The notes under the pieces were generated by a model. That model was not told where the DNA came from. It ran no database searches and worked only from the letters and a program-made list of their open reading frames with translations. A program made the position numbers and the translations under genes. DNA of 64,000 nt from assembly GCF_004193775.1 (NCBI RefSeq), contig NC_041011.1:17875173-17939172 (forward strand). The letters are read 5' to 3'. Shown piece by piece: positions 23,597 to 36,140 of this stretch. How positions within the stretch are numbered: the first letter of the stretch is position 1; each line of letters begins with the position of its first letter. This DNA comes from Glycine soja (taxonomy: Eukaryota > Streptophyta > Magnoliopsida > Fabales > Fabaceae).

Positions 23597-23636
23597 ATGA
23601 GTGAGAATGAGAATACCCAAAACTTGGACATTGGAG
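23597..23636 (+). pseudogene. First-exon-like piece of an unrecognised gene
   Basis: An ATG opens MSENENTQNLDIGG and the exon ends at a clean GTGAGT donor (23637). It sits just downstream of an AT-rich unit. It may be the start of the gene whose terminal exons are at about 28691-29051, but about 5 kb of nested insertions separates them. I do not know the family. Confidence 0.4.
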
Positions 23637-24122
23637 GTGAGTTAGTCCTTAGCCTCTAATATATAATTATGATGTTTAACTAGCATATTTTAAATATGGT
23701 TCTTAGTTATAATATGTTGATTTACTTAATTATTTTATGTCATCTTTCCTCTCTTGATATGATTCTTATGCATAATGGAAATCATGAATATGTATATGTT
23801 CAAGAAAAAGTGTTCCATATATTTTTTGGCAAGAGGATGTGAAGGAAGAGTAGAAAAATTACATTTACGATACAAAGAATAGCATAAATTTTGAGATTAC
23901 ATGATTAAAGATGTTGGAATGTCCAGGGAACACTCAATAAAGTGAAAAAAATATTCAACCATTCATTTTAAAATGAGTAAATCTACCTGTTACAATAATG
24001 CTATGCACAATGGGATACTAGTTAGGCTAAAGGGAAAAACAAAGGTAGGAAATGTTTTGCTTACTCATTTCTTTGTGAAAATATGAAACATGGTAGCATG
24101 AAAAGTTCATGTAAAAATATTT

Positions 24123-24176
24123 TGACAGTAGAATTCAAATAAAAAAAAATATTTGTTGATTTGAATTCTACTGTCA
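24123..24176. repeat. Perfect 18-bp hairpin
   Basis: TGACAGTAGAATTCAAAT (24123-24140) is followed 18 bp later by its exact reverse complement (24159-24176). The spacer is A/T only. It could be a tiny foldback element. No target duplication was assigned. Confidence 0.75.
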
Positions 24177-24693
24177 TTGGAGCAAGTGATGCAATTCACA
24201 AGAGAATCCTTAATCTAGGTGAATGCTCAAACACTAACATGGATATTGATTCGTATAGAGAAACAATCTTTGGTAGGTAATTAATTGATTTTGATGGACA
24301 AACAATGCCCCCTAATGATACCTCTGAAAGGTATTGTGGGTTCCATAGAAATCTAGCTGAATTCACTATAAAAGAACTAGGGAATCCCTACATGTTATCC
24401 AAATCTTAATCCAAACATTCTCACATATTCCACAGAGCTATTCATGATACTGTTTTTCTTTGTTGCTGTCAAATGTCACCTTTTCTTTCAAGGTACCTTT
24501 TTTGTGCGACTCCTATTACGATTCATACTTTCTCTCTCTTCATCTTACATGTCTTATGACTAAAGATGGATAAACCTCCTACAAAGTATACAACCAGAAT
24601 TTTCCATATATTTTTTTAATGTCTTTCCATTTCTACGAAATGTTACAAAGAATTTTGGCCATTCTTGCTTTGCACAAAGTATGCTCTCTTTTA

Positions 24694-25445
24694 GAAGAAG
24701 TTGGGTTGGAGATTAGATTTGGTCTTGGTTATCATCTATAACTTAACTGGTCATGGTTTTAATCTTGCTTCTCCTATGGATCTTATCCTGGTTGTTGGCA
24801 AATTAGTTGTTCGCCCGCAAGCTAAAGATGTTGTTCTTGCTAGTTTTATCTCTGTGGTTTGGGCGATCTTGAGTTGCCACAATCAAGCCTGCTTTCATAA
24901 TCTTTTTGTCTCATAGCAGCAAGCAATGATCCTTATGTTTGCTCATATTTTGCTTGTGGGCCGGTTATCTTACTTCAAGCTGTATGAGATCCTCTTTGAG
25001 TGAGTTTCAGGTCATCAAAGCTTTTAACATCAATATTCATGCACCCAAGGCTGGTAAAATCATTTCATGGTTCCCTTCGCTATGGTAGGTTATTTCATGA
25101 TTACTCTGGTGCTTTCTTAGGAGGATATGTTTTATATGTGGGTATCTTTCTTTCTTTACAACTGAACTAGAGGGAGTTGTTTTGGCTATTTCTATAGCTC
25201 ATTCCAAAGGTTAGGGCAAGCTTTGGCTGGAGGTGGATTCCCTTTTAGTCCTCAAGGCTTTTAGTGTTATCAATGTGGCTCCTTAGGATTTAAGAAATGT
25301 CTGGATGAATACTTTATTCTATTGTGGCCCAAATGGAGTTTCGTGTCTCCCATATTTTCTGAGATAGTAATGTATGCGCTGATCATTTGGCTAACTATGG
25401 TGTAGAATTACTCTATTATGTTGGAAGATAAACTTTGAATTTGGA
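24694..25445 (+). pseudogene. LINE relic with C-terminal RNase H domain
   Basis: Across several stops and shifts the reading VWAILSCHNQACFHNLFVS, then HDYSGAFLGGYVLYVG, a piece with AHSKG-like words, FRVSHIF and CADHLANYG follows the order of the plant LINE-type RNase H (RVT_3) domain and the segment before it. Its normal role is removing RNA from the RNA:DNA hybrid during reverse transcription. At least five in-frame stops and two frame changes make it dead. A stretch of about 1 kb before it (23640-24690) has no recognised content apart from the hairpin. Confidence 0.65.
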
Positions 25446-25872
25446 TGAGGTGTACAAGGGGAGATACTTGGTATTGCAAGGACAAAAAGATAAAGGTAAC
25501 CTTTGTTATTTGGATGGATAAGCCTTGAAGAGAAACCATGATTGCAAAGTGAAGAAGAAAATGAAGTTTTCTAATATTGTAGAAGTGTTGGGAGATACTT
25601 CCATTGGAGGAGGAGTTTGTTCACTTTCAAATTGATCGAAGGATATTTCTCTTTTGGCTTGAGGGGGAGAGTTGTAGTGTTTCAAGCGAAAAAGATAAGG
25701 TGCATTTAATACATAGTGGGAATTGAATTTTTATTACAAAGGTTTAGCTGGTTTAAATACAAAGTGAAAGATTGCATTTTACTAGATGAAACGTATTTGA
25801 TTGGATGAATTGGAAGTTGTTTTTGTTTCAACTTCCTAGAGAACTTATTTATTATAGTCAGTGTCAATCTTC

Positions 25873-25884
25873 ACTATAAATAGA
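25873..25884 (+). promoter_or_regulatory. TATA box of the candidate LTR
   Basis: ACTATAAATAGA lies 137 bp upstream of the inserted solo LTR and about 200 bp into the candidate LTR, a normal position for a retrotransposon promoter. Confidence 0.5.
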
Positions 25885-26009
25885 GAAAAGAATTAATGGA
25901 GAAGATACGCATGAAGAGAGTGTGTGTGAAAAGAGAGATTGTGAAACAAAGTCACTTTGTTGAGAGAAAAGTGTCTTTGTGTGAGAGTGTTATCATTTCT
26001 CGTAACCGT

Positions 26010-28237
26010 TGTGACGCCCTCTACCCCGACATATAAATAAATAAATAAAATATATTGGTAAACAAAAATCAAATGGGTAAAAGGTTCACATTCATTTCAA
26101 TTACCAAATAAACTCATTAAAAATATATTCGGCTCAAAATAAGGCCGTCAAATTTACAAAAATATTTTGTTAAATCAGTGAGGTGAAATAAAATAGACTA
26201 ACATCATAAAATTAACATAAAAACTTATATCCCAATGTCACATCTTATCAGAGCGTTGTGTCCCGACGTCCTTCAGCACAATATTCCTTAAAGCAGTTCA
26301 CCTAGTCATCTGCTCCCCCGAACACAAAGTTCAAGATCATCACAGGATCCAAACACAAACAGCAAACTGGGAGTGAGTTATCACATTCCTAACTAATAGA
26401 GAAACAAGACAACTAGATATACATATCATATAAACCAAATAAAACTTAGTTACATGTAATTCACGTAATTCCACCACTTTGTCATTCAAAGTTCACTTTT
26501 CATCCATCAATCACACTTTTCAATCATCAATCACATTACACAAGAATCACACGCTCTGATCAAGACATAATAACACCTCAATTTCATAATAAACAATTAG
26601 CAAGCGCATGAGATAATTATGCTAAGACTCAAGCCTACATGCAATGTGGTACCATGTCAGTGAAAAACCACCTTGGGGCGCTTAGGAGTACATAACAAGA
26701 CACACCACACAATGGGTTTGCCAGGTCACTCTCACTAAGTAAAATCATAGGGAGACCAGTCAGGGTCACGATATTTTGCGAGAATGCTCCAACCATATGG
26801 GATCAGCATAGGATTAAAGGAGCACTCAAACCCGATGACCCCCAAGGCCTACACTCCGAAGAGTCTGTCAGGGCCTCTCCCTCCTGATTCAGGTCCAACC
26901 CCTAAAATCATTTTAGCACACAGACACTGCTAGTGAATTATACAATACCCACGACCTCACACTCGTGTCTTAAACACGTACAACATATTGCGCTACAATT
27001 TAACACTGGTTCCTAAATAGGAACCTACACTTTCTCTTTAACACTGGTTCCTAAATAGGAAACCTACACTTTCTCTTTAACACTACGCATTTACACTTTT
27101 CTCAAGATAACACTGGTCGGGTTATTGTACAATTCACAGCTTACAACACAAATAATGTCACATCAAGAATTAATCACACATTTTTTGTACAATATAGGGT
27201 TCACGCTCAACACAATAGCATATCAATTCCACAACAATTGGTCGGTCAAACATATATAATTCACTGTAATAATTATAAGGATAAAATGAAAATTGCAAAA
27301 ACACCCCAAAACTCATTCCAATTGATATTTCTAAGGATCCCTACACATATTCTCACTAATTCCCAATTGTGAATAACTCATCCCTTACCTCTAAGCGGAC
27401 TCGCGTGTCTTCAGCCAGCGATAGTAGCATCTCTAGCGGTTCTCTGAGATTCCTCCAATTTTTTTCCTCTAGCTGCTCCGATAGAATTCCTAAACATCAA
27501 AGAGACAGAGAAGGAATTGAAGCCTCCACTTGTATTGTCACCATGCGATTTATTTTTCTCCCTCGACAAATATTATCTCACAAATCCAAACGGTGAAAGC
27601 GTGCGAAATTGAATTTTGAACAACATATCCAAATTTCATAAAAATCCAACGGTTAACGAAACCGGAATCATAGTTTTACCGAGACAACTCTGGGTTTCTG
27701 CGGGAAAGGAAAATGCTACAATGCGAGGGGTATTTCTCTTATCTCAGACATAATATTGAAATTCCCGACGGTGAGCATGCTCGTAATTGGGTCTCGAACG
27801 TGTTGCTCAAATTTCACGATGATCCAACGGTGAACGAGTCCGAGATTGTTGTTTTTCTGAGACAAGTTAGGTGGCCTGCGGGAAAAAGAGAGGGTTTTGG
27901 GTGAAGGGGGAAGAAATAACATTGTGAGGCAGAGGAGGCTGAGGAGTCAGTCTGAAAACTGACCTAGCATGTTGTTATTTATAGCTAGGGGCATTTACGA
28001 CCTATTGTTTACTCTATTTATTTATTTATTATTTTATAAAAACAAACTTTATTTTATTCTCTATCAAACAAATAAATAAAATACCCTTCTTATTTTCTCT
28101 CAAATGATTATTTTAATTAATAATTATATCTCCTTATTTATTTATTTATTTATAAAATCTCATCATTTATTTTAAACTCTATTTATTTATAAATAACAAT
28201 CCTTTTTAATCAAGTTTACGAAAATTGTGATGTTACA
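26010..28237 (-). mobile_element. Solo LTR, gypsy-like family (copy 1)
   Basis: The block is bordered by TGTGACGCCCTCTACCCCG at 26010 and ...GTGATGTTACA at 28237, giving TG...CA ends. A 5-bp target duplication, ACCGT, flanks it at 26005-26009 and 28238-28242. Read on the minus strand it starts TGTAACATC and has a TATA box at about 27984-27975. It is collinear with 30847-33968 but lacks about 850 bp found there at roughly 32065-32915. No internal retroviral-type genes are present, as expected after LTR-LTR recombination. The 75-codon frame at 27369-27596 and its twin in copy 2 are parts of the LTR, not genes. The family name is not assigned. Confidence 0.88.
27975..27984 (-). promoter_or_regulatory. 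TATA box in solo LTR copy 1
   Basis: CTATAAATAA on the minus strand, conserved at 33700-33709 in copy 2. It marks the likely U3/R transition and sets the LTR orientation. Confidence 0.6.
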
Positions 28238-28690
28238 ACCGTTGAGTATGGTACTCAGGTTTGTAAAGTGATACACTATTTGGGGTGGATTACAATCTTC
28301 TAATCAATTATGTGATAGGAAAATATTGTTGAGACAGTTCCGTGGACGTAGGTAAGAGGTGTCGAACCACGTTAAATTATTGTGTTTGTTATTATTTTCT
28401 TCCGATGTAATCTTTGTTGTGTTCTCATAATCCTTTGTAGGTGTGAGTAATTTGAGGGAGTGTTGATTATAGAACAAATGTATACCTTCCTTTATACATG
28501 TTATTTCCCAAATTGTTAATTAAGATAACATCCACATTCCTTTTATATTGGTCTTGCTAAATATTGCTCCTTATTCTCGATAAATTATGATCCTTACAAA
28601 TTCAATGAATATGGGACCATAATTGATTACTATCTTATAAAGTTTTTATAATATTGAATGTATTACACTTTTAGAATGAGTTAATTTGCT

Positions 28691-29051
28691 CAGTGAAAAT
28701 TATTTGGATGTGTTGAATTTGAAGATTTGGAGAAAGATGAGGTTTCAAAAAACAAGGCAAAACAAACAGACATAAACAAGGTTCAAGAAGCATTAAAAAC
28801 AAGGTATAATTTTTTTTAATAATCCTCCTATTTATTTACTAGGTACTACTGATAAATTTAGTCATTTTTATACTTTTTAGTGTATATTTAATTTCTGATC
28901 AACTATATATCTTTAACTTTTGCATTAATAGTTCTAAGAAGACTACTTCGGTAAAAAAGAAAGAGACACTAGCGGGAGAGAGTTCAACATCTACAACGAA
29001 GAAAAGAAAAACTTTACTAATTAGAGCTTCTAATGACATTGATGTATCATA
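28691..29051 (+). pseudogene. Last two exons of an unrecognised lysine-rich protein
   Basis: Exon-like block 28695-28800 reads KLFGCVEFEDLEKDEVSKNK and on to QEALKT, ending AG|GTATAA. The next block begins after TTAATAG at 28931 and continues in phase SKKTTSVKKKETLAGESS, then TTKKRKTLLIRASNDIDVS and a stop (29049-29051). Both splice borders fit and the frame is kept, so this was a real spliced gene end. The product would be basic and low in complexity, perhaps nuclear. I cannot name it. It could be a transposon-encoded protein, given its location among repeat units. Confidence 0.45.
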
Positions 29052-30234
29052 AGCTACTTTTTTATTCTTAATTAGTGTATATTTACTTTTTTATAACCCG
29101 AACTTATAGTTTACTTCTGAGTTTTAGATACTATGTAATAAATTGTTAATATATCTTGTTTGTAACTAGTGGTCTTGTTTGCTTGTATCCAGGTCATTAT
29201 TGAGCTGCGTAAGAAACGGCGTACGACAAATAAAAGATTTGGAACTAATTAATATTGACCAATGATGAGACAATCTTAAACTATATATTGGGATGCCTTT
29301 AATTGTTGTTTAATTATTATGCCATTTTAATTTTGTTGTTGCCTCAAATTTCTTGTTAAACTTTTCCATATTTTTTAATTCCTCTATTTACAACTAGAAT
29401 GAGAATCAAACATGTCATAAATGCTTGAACTTTAGATGATAATTTGCAACTACACATTTAGTTGGAATTGGTAAGAATTTTTTATTTCAATATTCAATAT
29501 TCAATTTTGCTATTTCTTTTATCACTAATTGTGAAAGTTTGTTTATAAAATGTGAGATCAACACTTGTAATCATTCTCGCATCATTTTACCAACAATTGC
29601 ATAATGGAGAAAAATTTTCTCTGTTAATTTTTACGATTATTGGTATTAATATGGTATTAGTAGTATCATTCACCATATTGACTTGATCTGTTTGTGTCAA
29701 TTCACTCTCAATCTGCTTCTTCTCTTCAAAGGAAGACTTGAAAGTCATTTTTTCTATATCCTTTCTATAAACATGGCTTGGTTCTTGCTTCTTAGTCATT
29801 GATTAGTGTGAACTACAAGTCTTAACCTGGGATTACATAAATTGAATTTTTTCCATCCTTCATACATTGTGCTCATTATATAGATCCTTATGTATTCCCA
29901 GAACAATGAGGAGCAAGCCAACCATTTTCGTTCAAGTCTTCCATTTTCATTGAAGATGCTCATACGAAATTCTAAGATGGTCTTACACCTTTGAGTTGCT
30001 CGCTTGGAAGGACTGTGCATTTACACCTTTAAGCCACTTATTCGAATTAAAGATGGTCTTGCAAAACTTATATCAAACATTGGGAGACTCAATTTTGTAG
30101 CTTTACCTTATCGCTGGAAAAGGAAGAAAAGTTAGAGAAGGCAACACAATCCTTGGAAGACTCATCCAAAAAGTGTGTTGAGAATTAAGATTGCATGTGT
30201 AAAATTGACAATTTCAACTAAAAATTATGAGTTA
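29052..30234. other. No gene seen
   Basis: AT-rich sequence. The minus-strand frames at 29587-29799 and 29796-30020 are short and match nothing I recognise. Confidence 0.5.
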
Positions 30235-30430
30235 CAAGCTTACCAGAAGCGCCAATCAGTGGACTTTGTTGTTGGCGATTTTGTCTGAGCTATCATGAGT
30301 AAAGATCGTTTACCCACTCATTAATACAATTAGCTTATTGCTAGCAAAATCGAGTCATATTCATAGTTCTGATGCTTTCAATGTTAATTTCCTTATTGTG
30401 GTAATGCTTCTTTTGATGATGAGATGGCTT
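30235..30430 (+). pseudogene. Ty3/gypsy integrase C-terminal scrap
   Basis: The broken frame YQKRQSVDFVVGDFV, then MSKDRLPT, YN, ASKIES and FDDEMAFD fits the order of the segment after the integrase core in plant gypsy polyproteins (x-V-G-D-x-V, R-x-P, Y-N-K-L). Two or more in-frame stops occur within 65 codons. Nothing else of a polyprotein is present nearby. Confidence 0.5.
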
Positions 30431-30689
30431 TTGATCTGAGGATGAATCTTCTCCACCCCGAAAAGGATCCTGTAGTGCAAGATTGACCAAAGTTGACCAA
30501 AAAAAGTCATCCGTGTCCATTTTTTTACAAAGGAGTACACTTTTTCGAATGGAAACGACCTTCTAAGGAGACTGCATTCCCTACTAGCAATGTGTTGATT
30601 GATATTTTAGCCAAATTCTATTGTTAAAGGGTAAAATTTGCAATTTTATCTTTATTGTTTTTTAGTCAAATTCTATCGTTTAAGAGACC

Positions 30690-30846
30690 ATGAAAATACC
30701 CTTTGCACATTGTTCCATTAAAGCCCTCTACTTATTATATTTTGTGATCTGAAAAACAAGACCATACCTTCTCCTACTCTTGTGACTATTGGCCATAGTA
30801 ATTTAAAAACAATAAATCGGGACTGACGACAATGCCACCTTGAGCA
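30690..30846 (+). repeat. AT-rich repeat unit interrupted by a solo LTR
   Basis: TACCCTTTGCACA, ACAATAAATCG and ATGCCACCTTGAGCAC match the units at 12740-12900 and 20790-20825. The unit is cut at 30846 and resumes at 33974 with CGTCATGTACAAGG. Confidence 0.7.
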
Positions 30847-33800
30847 CTGTGACACCCTCTACCCCGACATATAAATAAATACAACAACAACAACAACAAC
30901 AACGCCTTATCCCACTAGGTGGGGTCGGCTAAATAAATAAAATATATAAAAAATATCGGTAACCAAATTCACACGGGTAAAAGGTTCACATTCACTTCAC
31001 TATTATCAATTAAAACTTATTAAAAATATATTCGGCTCGAAACAAGGCCGTCAAAATTTACAAAAATATTTTGTTAAATCAGTGAGATAAAATAAAATAG
31101 ACTAACATTATGCAATTAATATAAAACATATGTCCCACTGTCACATCCTATCAGAGCATTGTGTCCCGACGTCCTTCAGCACAAGGTTCCTTTAAGCACT
31201 TCACCTAGCCATCTGCTCCCCCGAACACAAGGTTCAGGATCATCACAAGATCCAAACACAAACAACAAATCGAGAGTGAGTTATCACATTGCTAACTACT
31301 AGAGAGAAACAAAACAACATATAGTAGCCAAATACAATTTACTTAGCATATCTCACATTATTTCATCACTTTGTCATTCAAAATTCACTTTTCATCCATC
31401 AATCACACTTTTCAATCATCAATCACATTACACAAGAATCACACGTTCTGAGCAAGACATAATAACACCTCAATTTCATACTAAACAATTAGCAAGCGCA
31501 TAAGACAATTATGCTATGACTCAAGCCTACATGCAATGTGGTACCATGTCAGTGAAAAACCACCTTGGGGCGCTTAGGAGTACATAATAAGACACACTAC
31601 ACAATGGGTTTGCCAGGTCACTCTCACTAAGTAAGATCATAGGGAGACCAGTCAGGGTCACGATGTTTTGCAAGAATGCTCCAACCATATGGGATCAGCA
31701 TAGGCTTAAAGGATCACTCAAACTCGGTGACCCCCAAGGCCTACACTCTGAAGTTTCCGTCAGGGCCTCTCCCTCCTGATTCAGGTGCAACCCCTAAAAT
31801 CATTTTAGCACACAGACACTGCTAGTGAATTATACAATACCCATGACCTTACACTCGTGTCTTAAACACATACAACATATTGCACTACAATTTAACACTG
31901 GTTCCTAAATAGGAACCTACATTTTCTCTTTAACACTTGTTCCTAAATAGGAAACCTACACTTTCTCTTTAACACTGCGCATTTACACTTTTCTCAAGAT
32001 AACACTGGTCGGGTTATTGTACAATTCACAGCATACAACACAAATAATGTCACATCAAGAGTTAATCACACACTTATTCACAACCAAAACTCATTCACAA
32101 TTTCACATCTCATAATGTCACAATCCACCATCGCATGTTTTCACGTATCTCACAATTCAACATCTGTTCTACTTTACACTTTTACTCAATCTCAATAACA
32201 ATATTATAATCTCAAGGCAACATATTATTCCACAATTCATCAAATATTTCATTTATAAGCACTGCTCATGAATTATACAATACCACGACCTCACACTCAT
32301 GTTTCAAACATGTTTAACACAATTGCGCTACAATTTAACACTGGTTCCTAACTAGGAACCTACACTTTCTCTTTAACACTGCGCATAAACACTAGTCGGG
32401 TTATTGTATAATTCATAGCTCACGATATAATTAATGTAACATCAAGTGTTAAACACATCCACTTATTCACAATCGAATATCATGTCCACACTTTAACATC
32501 TCATAACATCACATCAACCATCTCATAACATTCCCAATGATATTCATAAGGTACAACATACACATGTTAATGAAATTTAATCATAATATTCTCAAACTCC
32601 AACACTTAATAATTTTTGGAATCATACTATAACACTCTACAATATTATTTACATAAATTATTAATATAAATAACTACCTCTATATATATAAACTAGCATA
32701 CATCATATTAAATCACAAATTTCAAAGTAAGCTTTCAATGCACAAATTCTAAATAATTATATGAACACTTAGTCAATTTCAATTATGATATTAATTTTTT
32801 AGATTATATATAAAAACTTAAACAGCAAGAAAAAGAGAAAATACAAAATCAATATCTCTCTAAATTTCTCCTTACTTTATTTCATCAATTCATATTAATT
32901 GGAAAAAGTACTCAATTTATAGGTTTCACGCTCAACACAATAACATATCAATTTTACAACAATTGGTCTGTCAAACATATATAATTCACTGTAATAATTA
33001 TAAGGATAAAATGAAATTACAAAAACACCCCAAAACTCATTCCAATTGATATCTCTAAGGATCCCTACACATGTTCTCACTAGTTCCCAATTGTGAATAA
33101 CTCATCCCTTACCTCTAAGCGGGCTCACGTGTCTTCAGCCAGCGATAGCAGCATCTCTAGCGGTTCCTTGAGATTCCTCCAATTTTTTTCCTCTAACTGC
33201 TCCGATAGAGTTCCCAAACGTCAAAGAGACAGAGAAGGGATTGAAGCCTCCACTTGTACTGTCATCATGCGATTTATTTTTCTCCCTCCAAAAATATTAT
33301 CTAAAAAATTACAACGGTGAAAGCGTGATAAACTGAATTTCTAACAACATATCCAAATTTCATGAAAATCCAACGGTTAACGAAACTGGGATCGTAGTTT
33401 TTCCGAGACAGCTCTGGGTTTCTGCGGGAAAGGAAAATGCTACAATGTGAGGGGTATTTCTCTTATCTCATATATAATATTGAAATTTCCAACGGTAAGA
33501 ATGCTCGGAACTGGGTTGTGAACGGGATGCTCAAATTTCACAAAGATCCAACGGTGAATGAGTCCAAGATCGTCATTTTTCTGAGACAGGTTAGGTGGTC
33601 TGTAGGAAAAAGAGAGGGTTTTGGGAGGAGAGAGAAAAAACGAAATGGTCAGGCAGAGGAGGCTGAGGAGTCAGTCTGAAAACTGACCTATCATGTTGCT
33701 ATTTATAGCTAGGGACATTTTCGACCTATTATTTACTCTATTTACTCTATTTATTTATTTATTATTTTATAAAAACAAACTTTATTTTATTCTCTATCAA

Positions 33801-33968
33801 ACAAATAAATAAAACACCCTTTTTATTCTCTCTCAAATCATTATTTTAATTAATAATTATATCTCCTTATTTATTTATTTATAAAAATATCATCATTATT
33901 TTTAAAATTCTATTTATTTATAAATAACAATTCTTTTTAATCTAGTTTACAAAACTTGGGATGTTACA
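30847..33968 (-). mobile_element. Solo LTR, same gypsy-like family (copy 2, full length 3.1 kb)
   Basis: The block runs from TGTGACACCCTCTACCCCG at 30847 to GGGATGTTACA at 33968. The 5-bp target duplication AGCAC is at 30842-30846 and 33969-33973. It interrupts one AT-rich repeat unit, which proves the borders. A minus-strand TATA box lies at 33709-33700. Compared with copy 1 it has about 850 bp more (32065-32915) and a short SINE insertion at 30881. Repeats of GGTTCCTAAATAGGAACC-type words occur inside (31895-32360). No coding genes. Confidence 0.9.
30881..30930 (-). mobile_element. 5'-truncated SINE tail (Au-type)
   Basis: On the minus strand the 50 bp read AGCCGACCCCACCTAGTGGG, ATAAGGCG and then TTGTTG repeats, the 3' end typical of Au-type SINEs. 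AAATAAATA is duplicated on both sides (30872-30880 and 30931-30939). The other solo LTR has the uninterrupted AAATAAATAAATAAA at 26033. The insertion is therefore real despite its small size. Only the 3' end was copied. Confidence 0.8.
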
Positions 33969-33973
33969 AGCAC

Positions 33974-35410
33974 CGTCATGTACAAGGTATGAAATAGGTT
34001 GATATCTTCTTACTGAATTGGTGACAGGGGTATTAGCAAGGTACAAAATATTTTCCATCATCTTTCTCCTCTAAACCCTAACCTAATTTTTTTTATTTCA
34101 ATTCACTTGTAAAGGAACACAAACACGAGTTACTGTGTTGATTTGATTAAAAGAAAATACTAAAATGAGAACTAATCTTTTGCTATCAACTTACCATAAG
34201 CATTTAAACTACTTAATTAAATTAAGAGCAAGCTAATGATTTTTTTTTTGTTAACAAGCTTTCATTGTTGATAACTAACATTGTTAATTGATGACCGTGA
34301 TGCATGTTTGTGCCAGATCATTGACAATGTTTCATAATGCAGAATAATTTATTCTTTTGCAGCATTGTGATTTTTCAATCACACTTGGATTTTGATAGGT
34401 TTCGATTAAGGCAAAAATTATGATATTTGCTTGATCAACTAAAATGTTCTTTGTACATATTTTTCTGTGTATATAATATTAATTTATGTATATCTAATTT
34501 TTAATATTTCTATTATTTATTGTTATTGTATTTTTCTAATTATCATGTGATGTCTTGGGTTTTATTTGTTAAGTTTTTTTTATCATTCTAATCACATTGG
34601 TGATGATGTTAATTTAACTGTGATTCTATTATTCCGACCTTGCTATGAAATGATATTAAAGATGTACTTGTGATTGATACAATCCAATTCAATATATACC
34701 CTATATTGTGTATAATATTGTTGGTATGAGACAATATTTGTTTTCATGAAATACTTGAGGGGTGGATGTACACCCATCACAATTGAAGATTATGAATGAG
34801 ATCCATTTATATCAATAGCTATATTCAATCTCTAATTATAACTATTTTACATACTTTTTTTATTTACTTATTTTATATAAAAAAGTGATTAATGTGAAAT
34901 TAATAAGAATTTAATTATATGAATTTAATAATATAAAATATATCATTTAATAAATCATTAAAAGAAAACTACATTTGAAAAACTGATTACAATAATTAAT
35001 ACTATTAATATAATATATTTAATACCATTAGAGCTAATTTAATCCCTTTTTTTCCTTTTTTCTACATCATACTTGATAACTCTTTTTAGTGCTTATATGT
35101 GCGTAGCGAATCTGTTGTGAGAGATTTTCAAAATTAATCAAATGTTTTTGTAGTGACACTACAAAAAAGTGGTCCTTTACTTGCAATCACAACCATTTGC
35201 CTTAAAAATCTTAATATGAAATATATATTTCAGCAGTTCTATACTGTTTGAACATTTTAAATGTTTTTCTTTTTCTTTTTTGACACTTGTCCCAACATGT
35301 CACTTATGATTCTTATTGTGGTGGCATGTTTTTTATTTATCGTGTCGCCTTCATAAATATTAAGTATAAAGTATTTGAACAACAAATAAAAATAAAACCC
35401 AAAATAAATC
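33974..35410 (+). repeat. AT-rich repeat units, continuation
   Basis: The unit resumes with ATGTACAAGGTATGAAATAGG and runs to about 34740, where a new unit starts with ACTTGAGGGGTGGATGTACA. The CACTACAAAAAAGTGG block is at 35158. No gene was seen. Confidence 0.65.
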
Positions 35411-35814
35411 CTTGAAAACCGATGTTAATATATGATAAGTTAACATCGGTTTCTTCTAGAAAACTGATGTTAACATTAACATCATTTTGTTAACATCGGT
35501 TTTTTTTTTTATTTATTGAAAACCGATGTTGGACATACATTTTAAAATATATCAGACGTGAGCCCTATTTGCTCGCGCTTTCTTCTTCTCCATCTAAGCT
35601 CTCTTCTTCTCTATCTAACCTTCTTCTTCTCCACCTAGGTACATTTCATGACTCTTTCTTCTCTGTAACATGTTCTATTGAATACCTAGGTCTGTTTGGG
35701 GAACTTGTGCTCACTGCAAGGTCCTTTGTTTGTTTCTACTACAAGGATTTGGTTTGTGGAACTGGTGCTCACTTTGCAGTTTGTTTGGGGTGTTCACTCA
35801 CGCTCATAGGGTCT

Positions 35815-36140
35815 CATTTTGATTGAGGTAAGTCGTGCTCACTTTGTAGACCTTTGAATGCTTAATGTCTATTGTAATGTGTATAGCACCATGGCGGCCA
35901 CTTCGCACTTTGAGTGCGATGTTCCAATACTTGTGACCACTGCAGTTTTGGCAGAGTTTCCAAAAGTAGAATAATGGGTAGCATAGTGTAGTGTAGTGTT
36001 GTTCGTTTTGATTGAGGTAGCGTAGTGTTCCAATAGTTGTGATCAATGTACTTGGTCTCATTTTGATTGAGGTAGATAGTGTTTTTCATTGGGGCAGGGC
36101 ATGAGGAGATTGAATAATGGGTACGTAGTGTTATCACAAA
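35815..36140 (+). repeat. Leader subrepeats in the CACTA element
   Basis: TTTTGATTGAGGTA occurs three times (35817, 36007, 36061) with shared phrases such as GTTCCAATA and GGGTA(G)CGTAGTGTT between them. 36141-36740 holds no recognised feature. Confidence 0.65.

Larger units (their letters stand above)
25676..28440 (+). mobile_element. Candidate copia-like LTR, split by a solo LTR
   Basis: A polypurine-like run GAGGGGGAGAGT (25661-25672) is followed by TGTAGTG, which could start an LTR. A TATA box lies at 25873, followed by a leader-like purine-rich stretch. Interrupted at 26010-28237 by another element, the sequence resumes at 28243 with U5-like T-rich DNA. The right end and a primer-binding site were not found, so this is tentative. 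Confidence 0.4.

Noticed and set aside
27369..27596. A 75-codon frame conserved at 33093-33320
   Set aside because: Conservation is explained by both copies being the same LTR, and the promoter lies on the opposite strand. The frame has no recognised domain.
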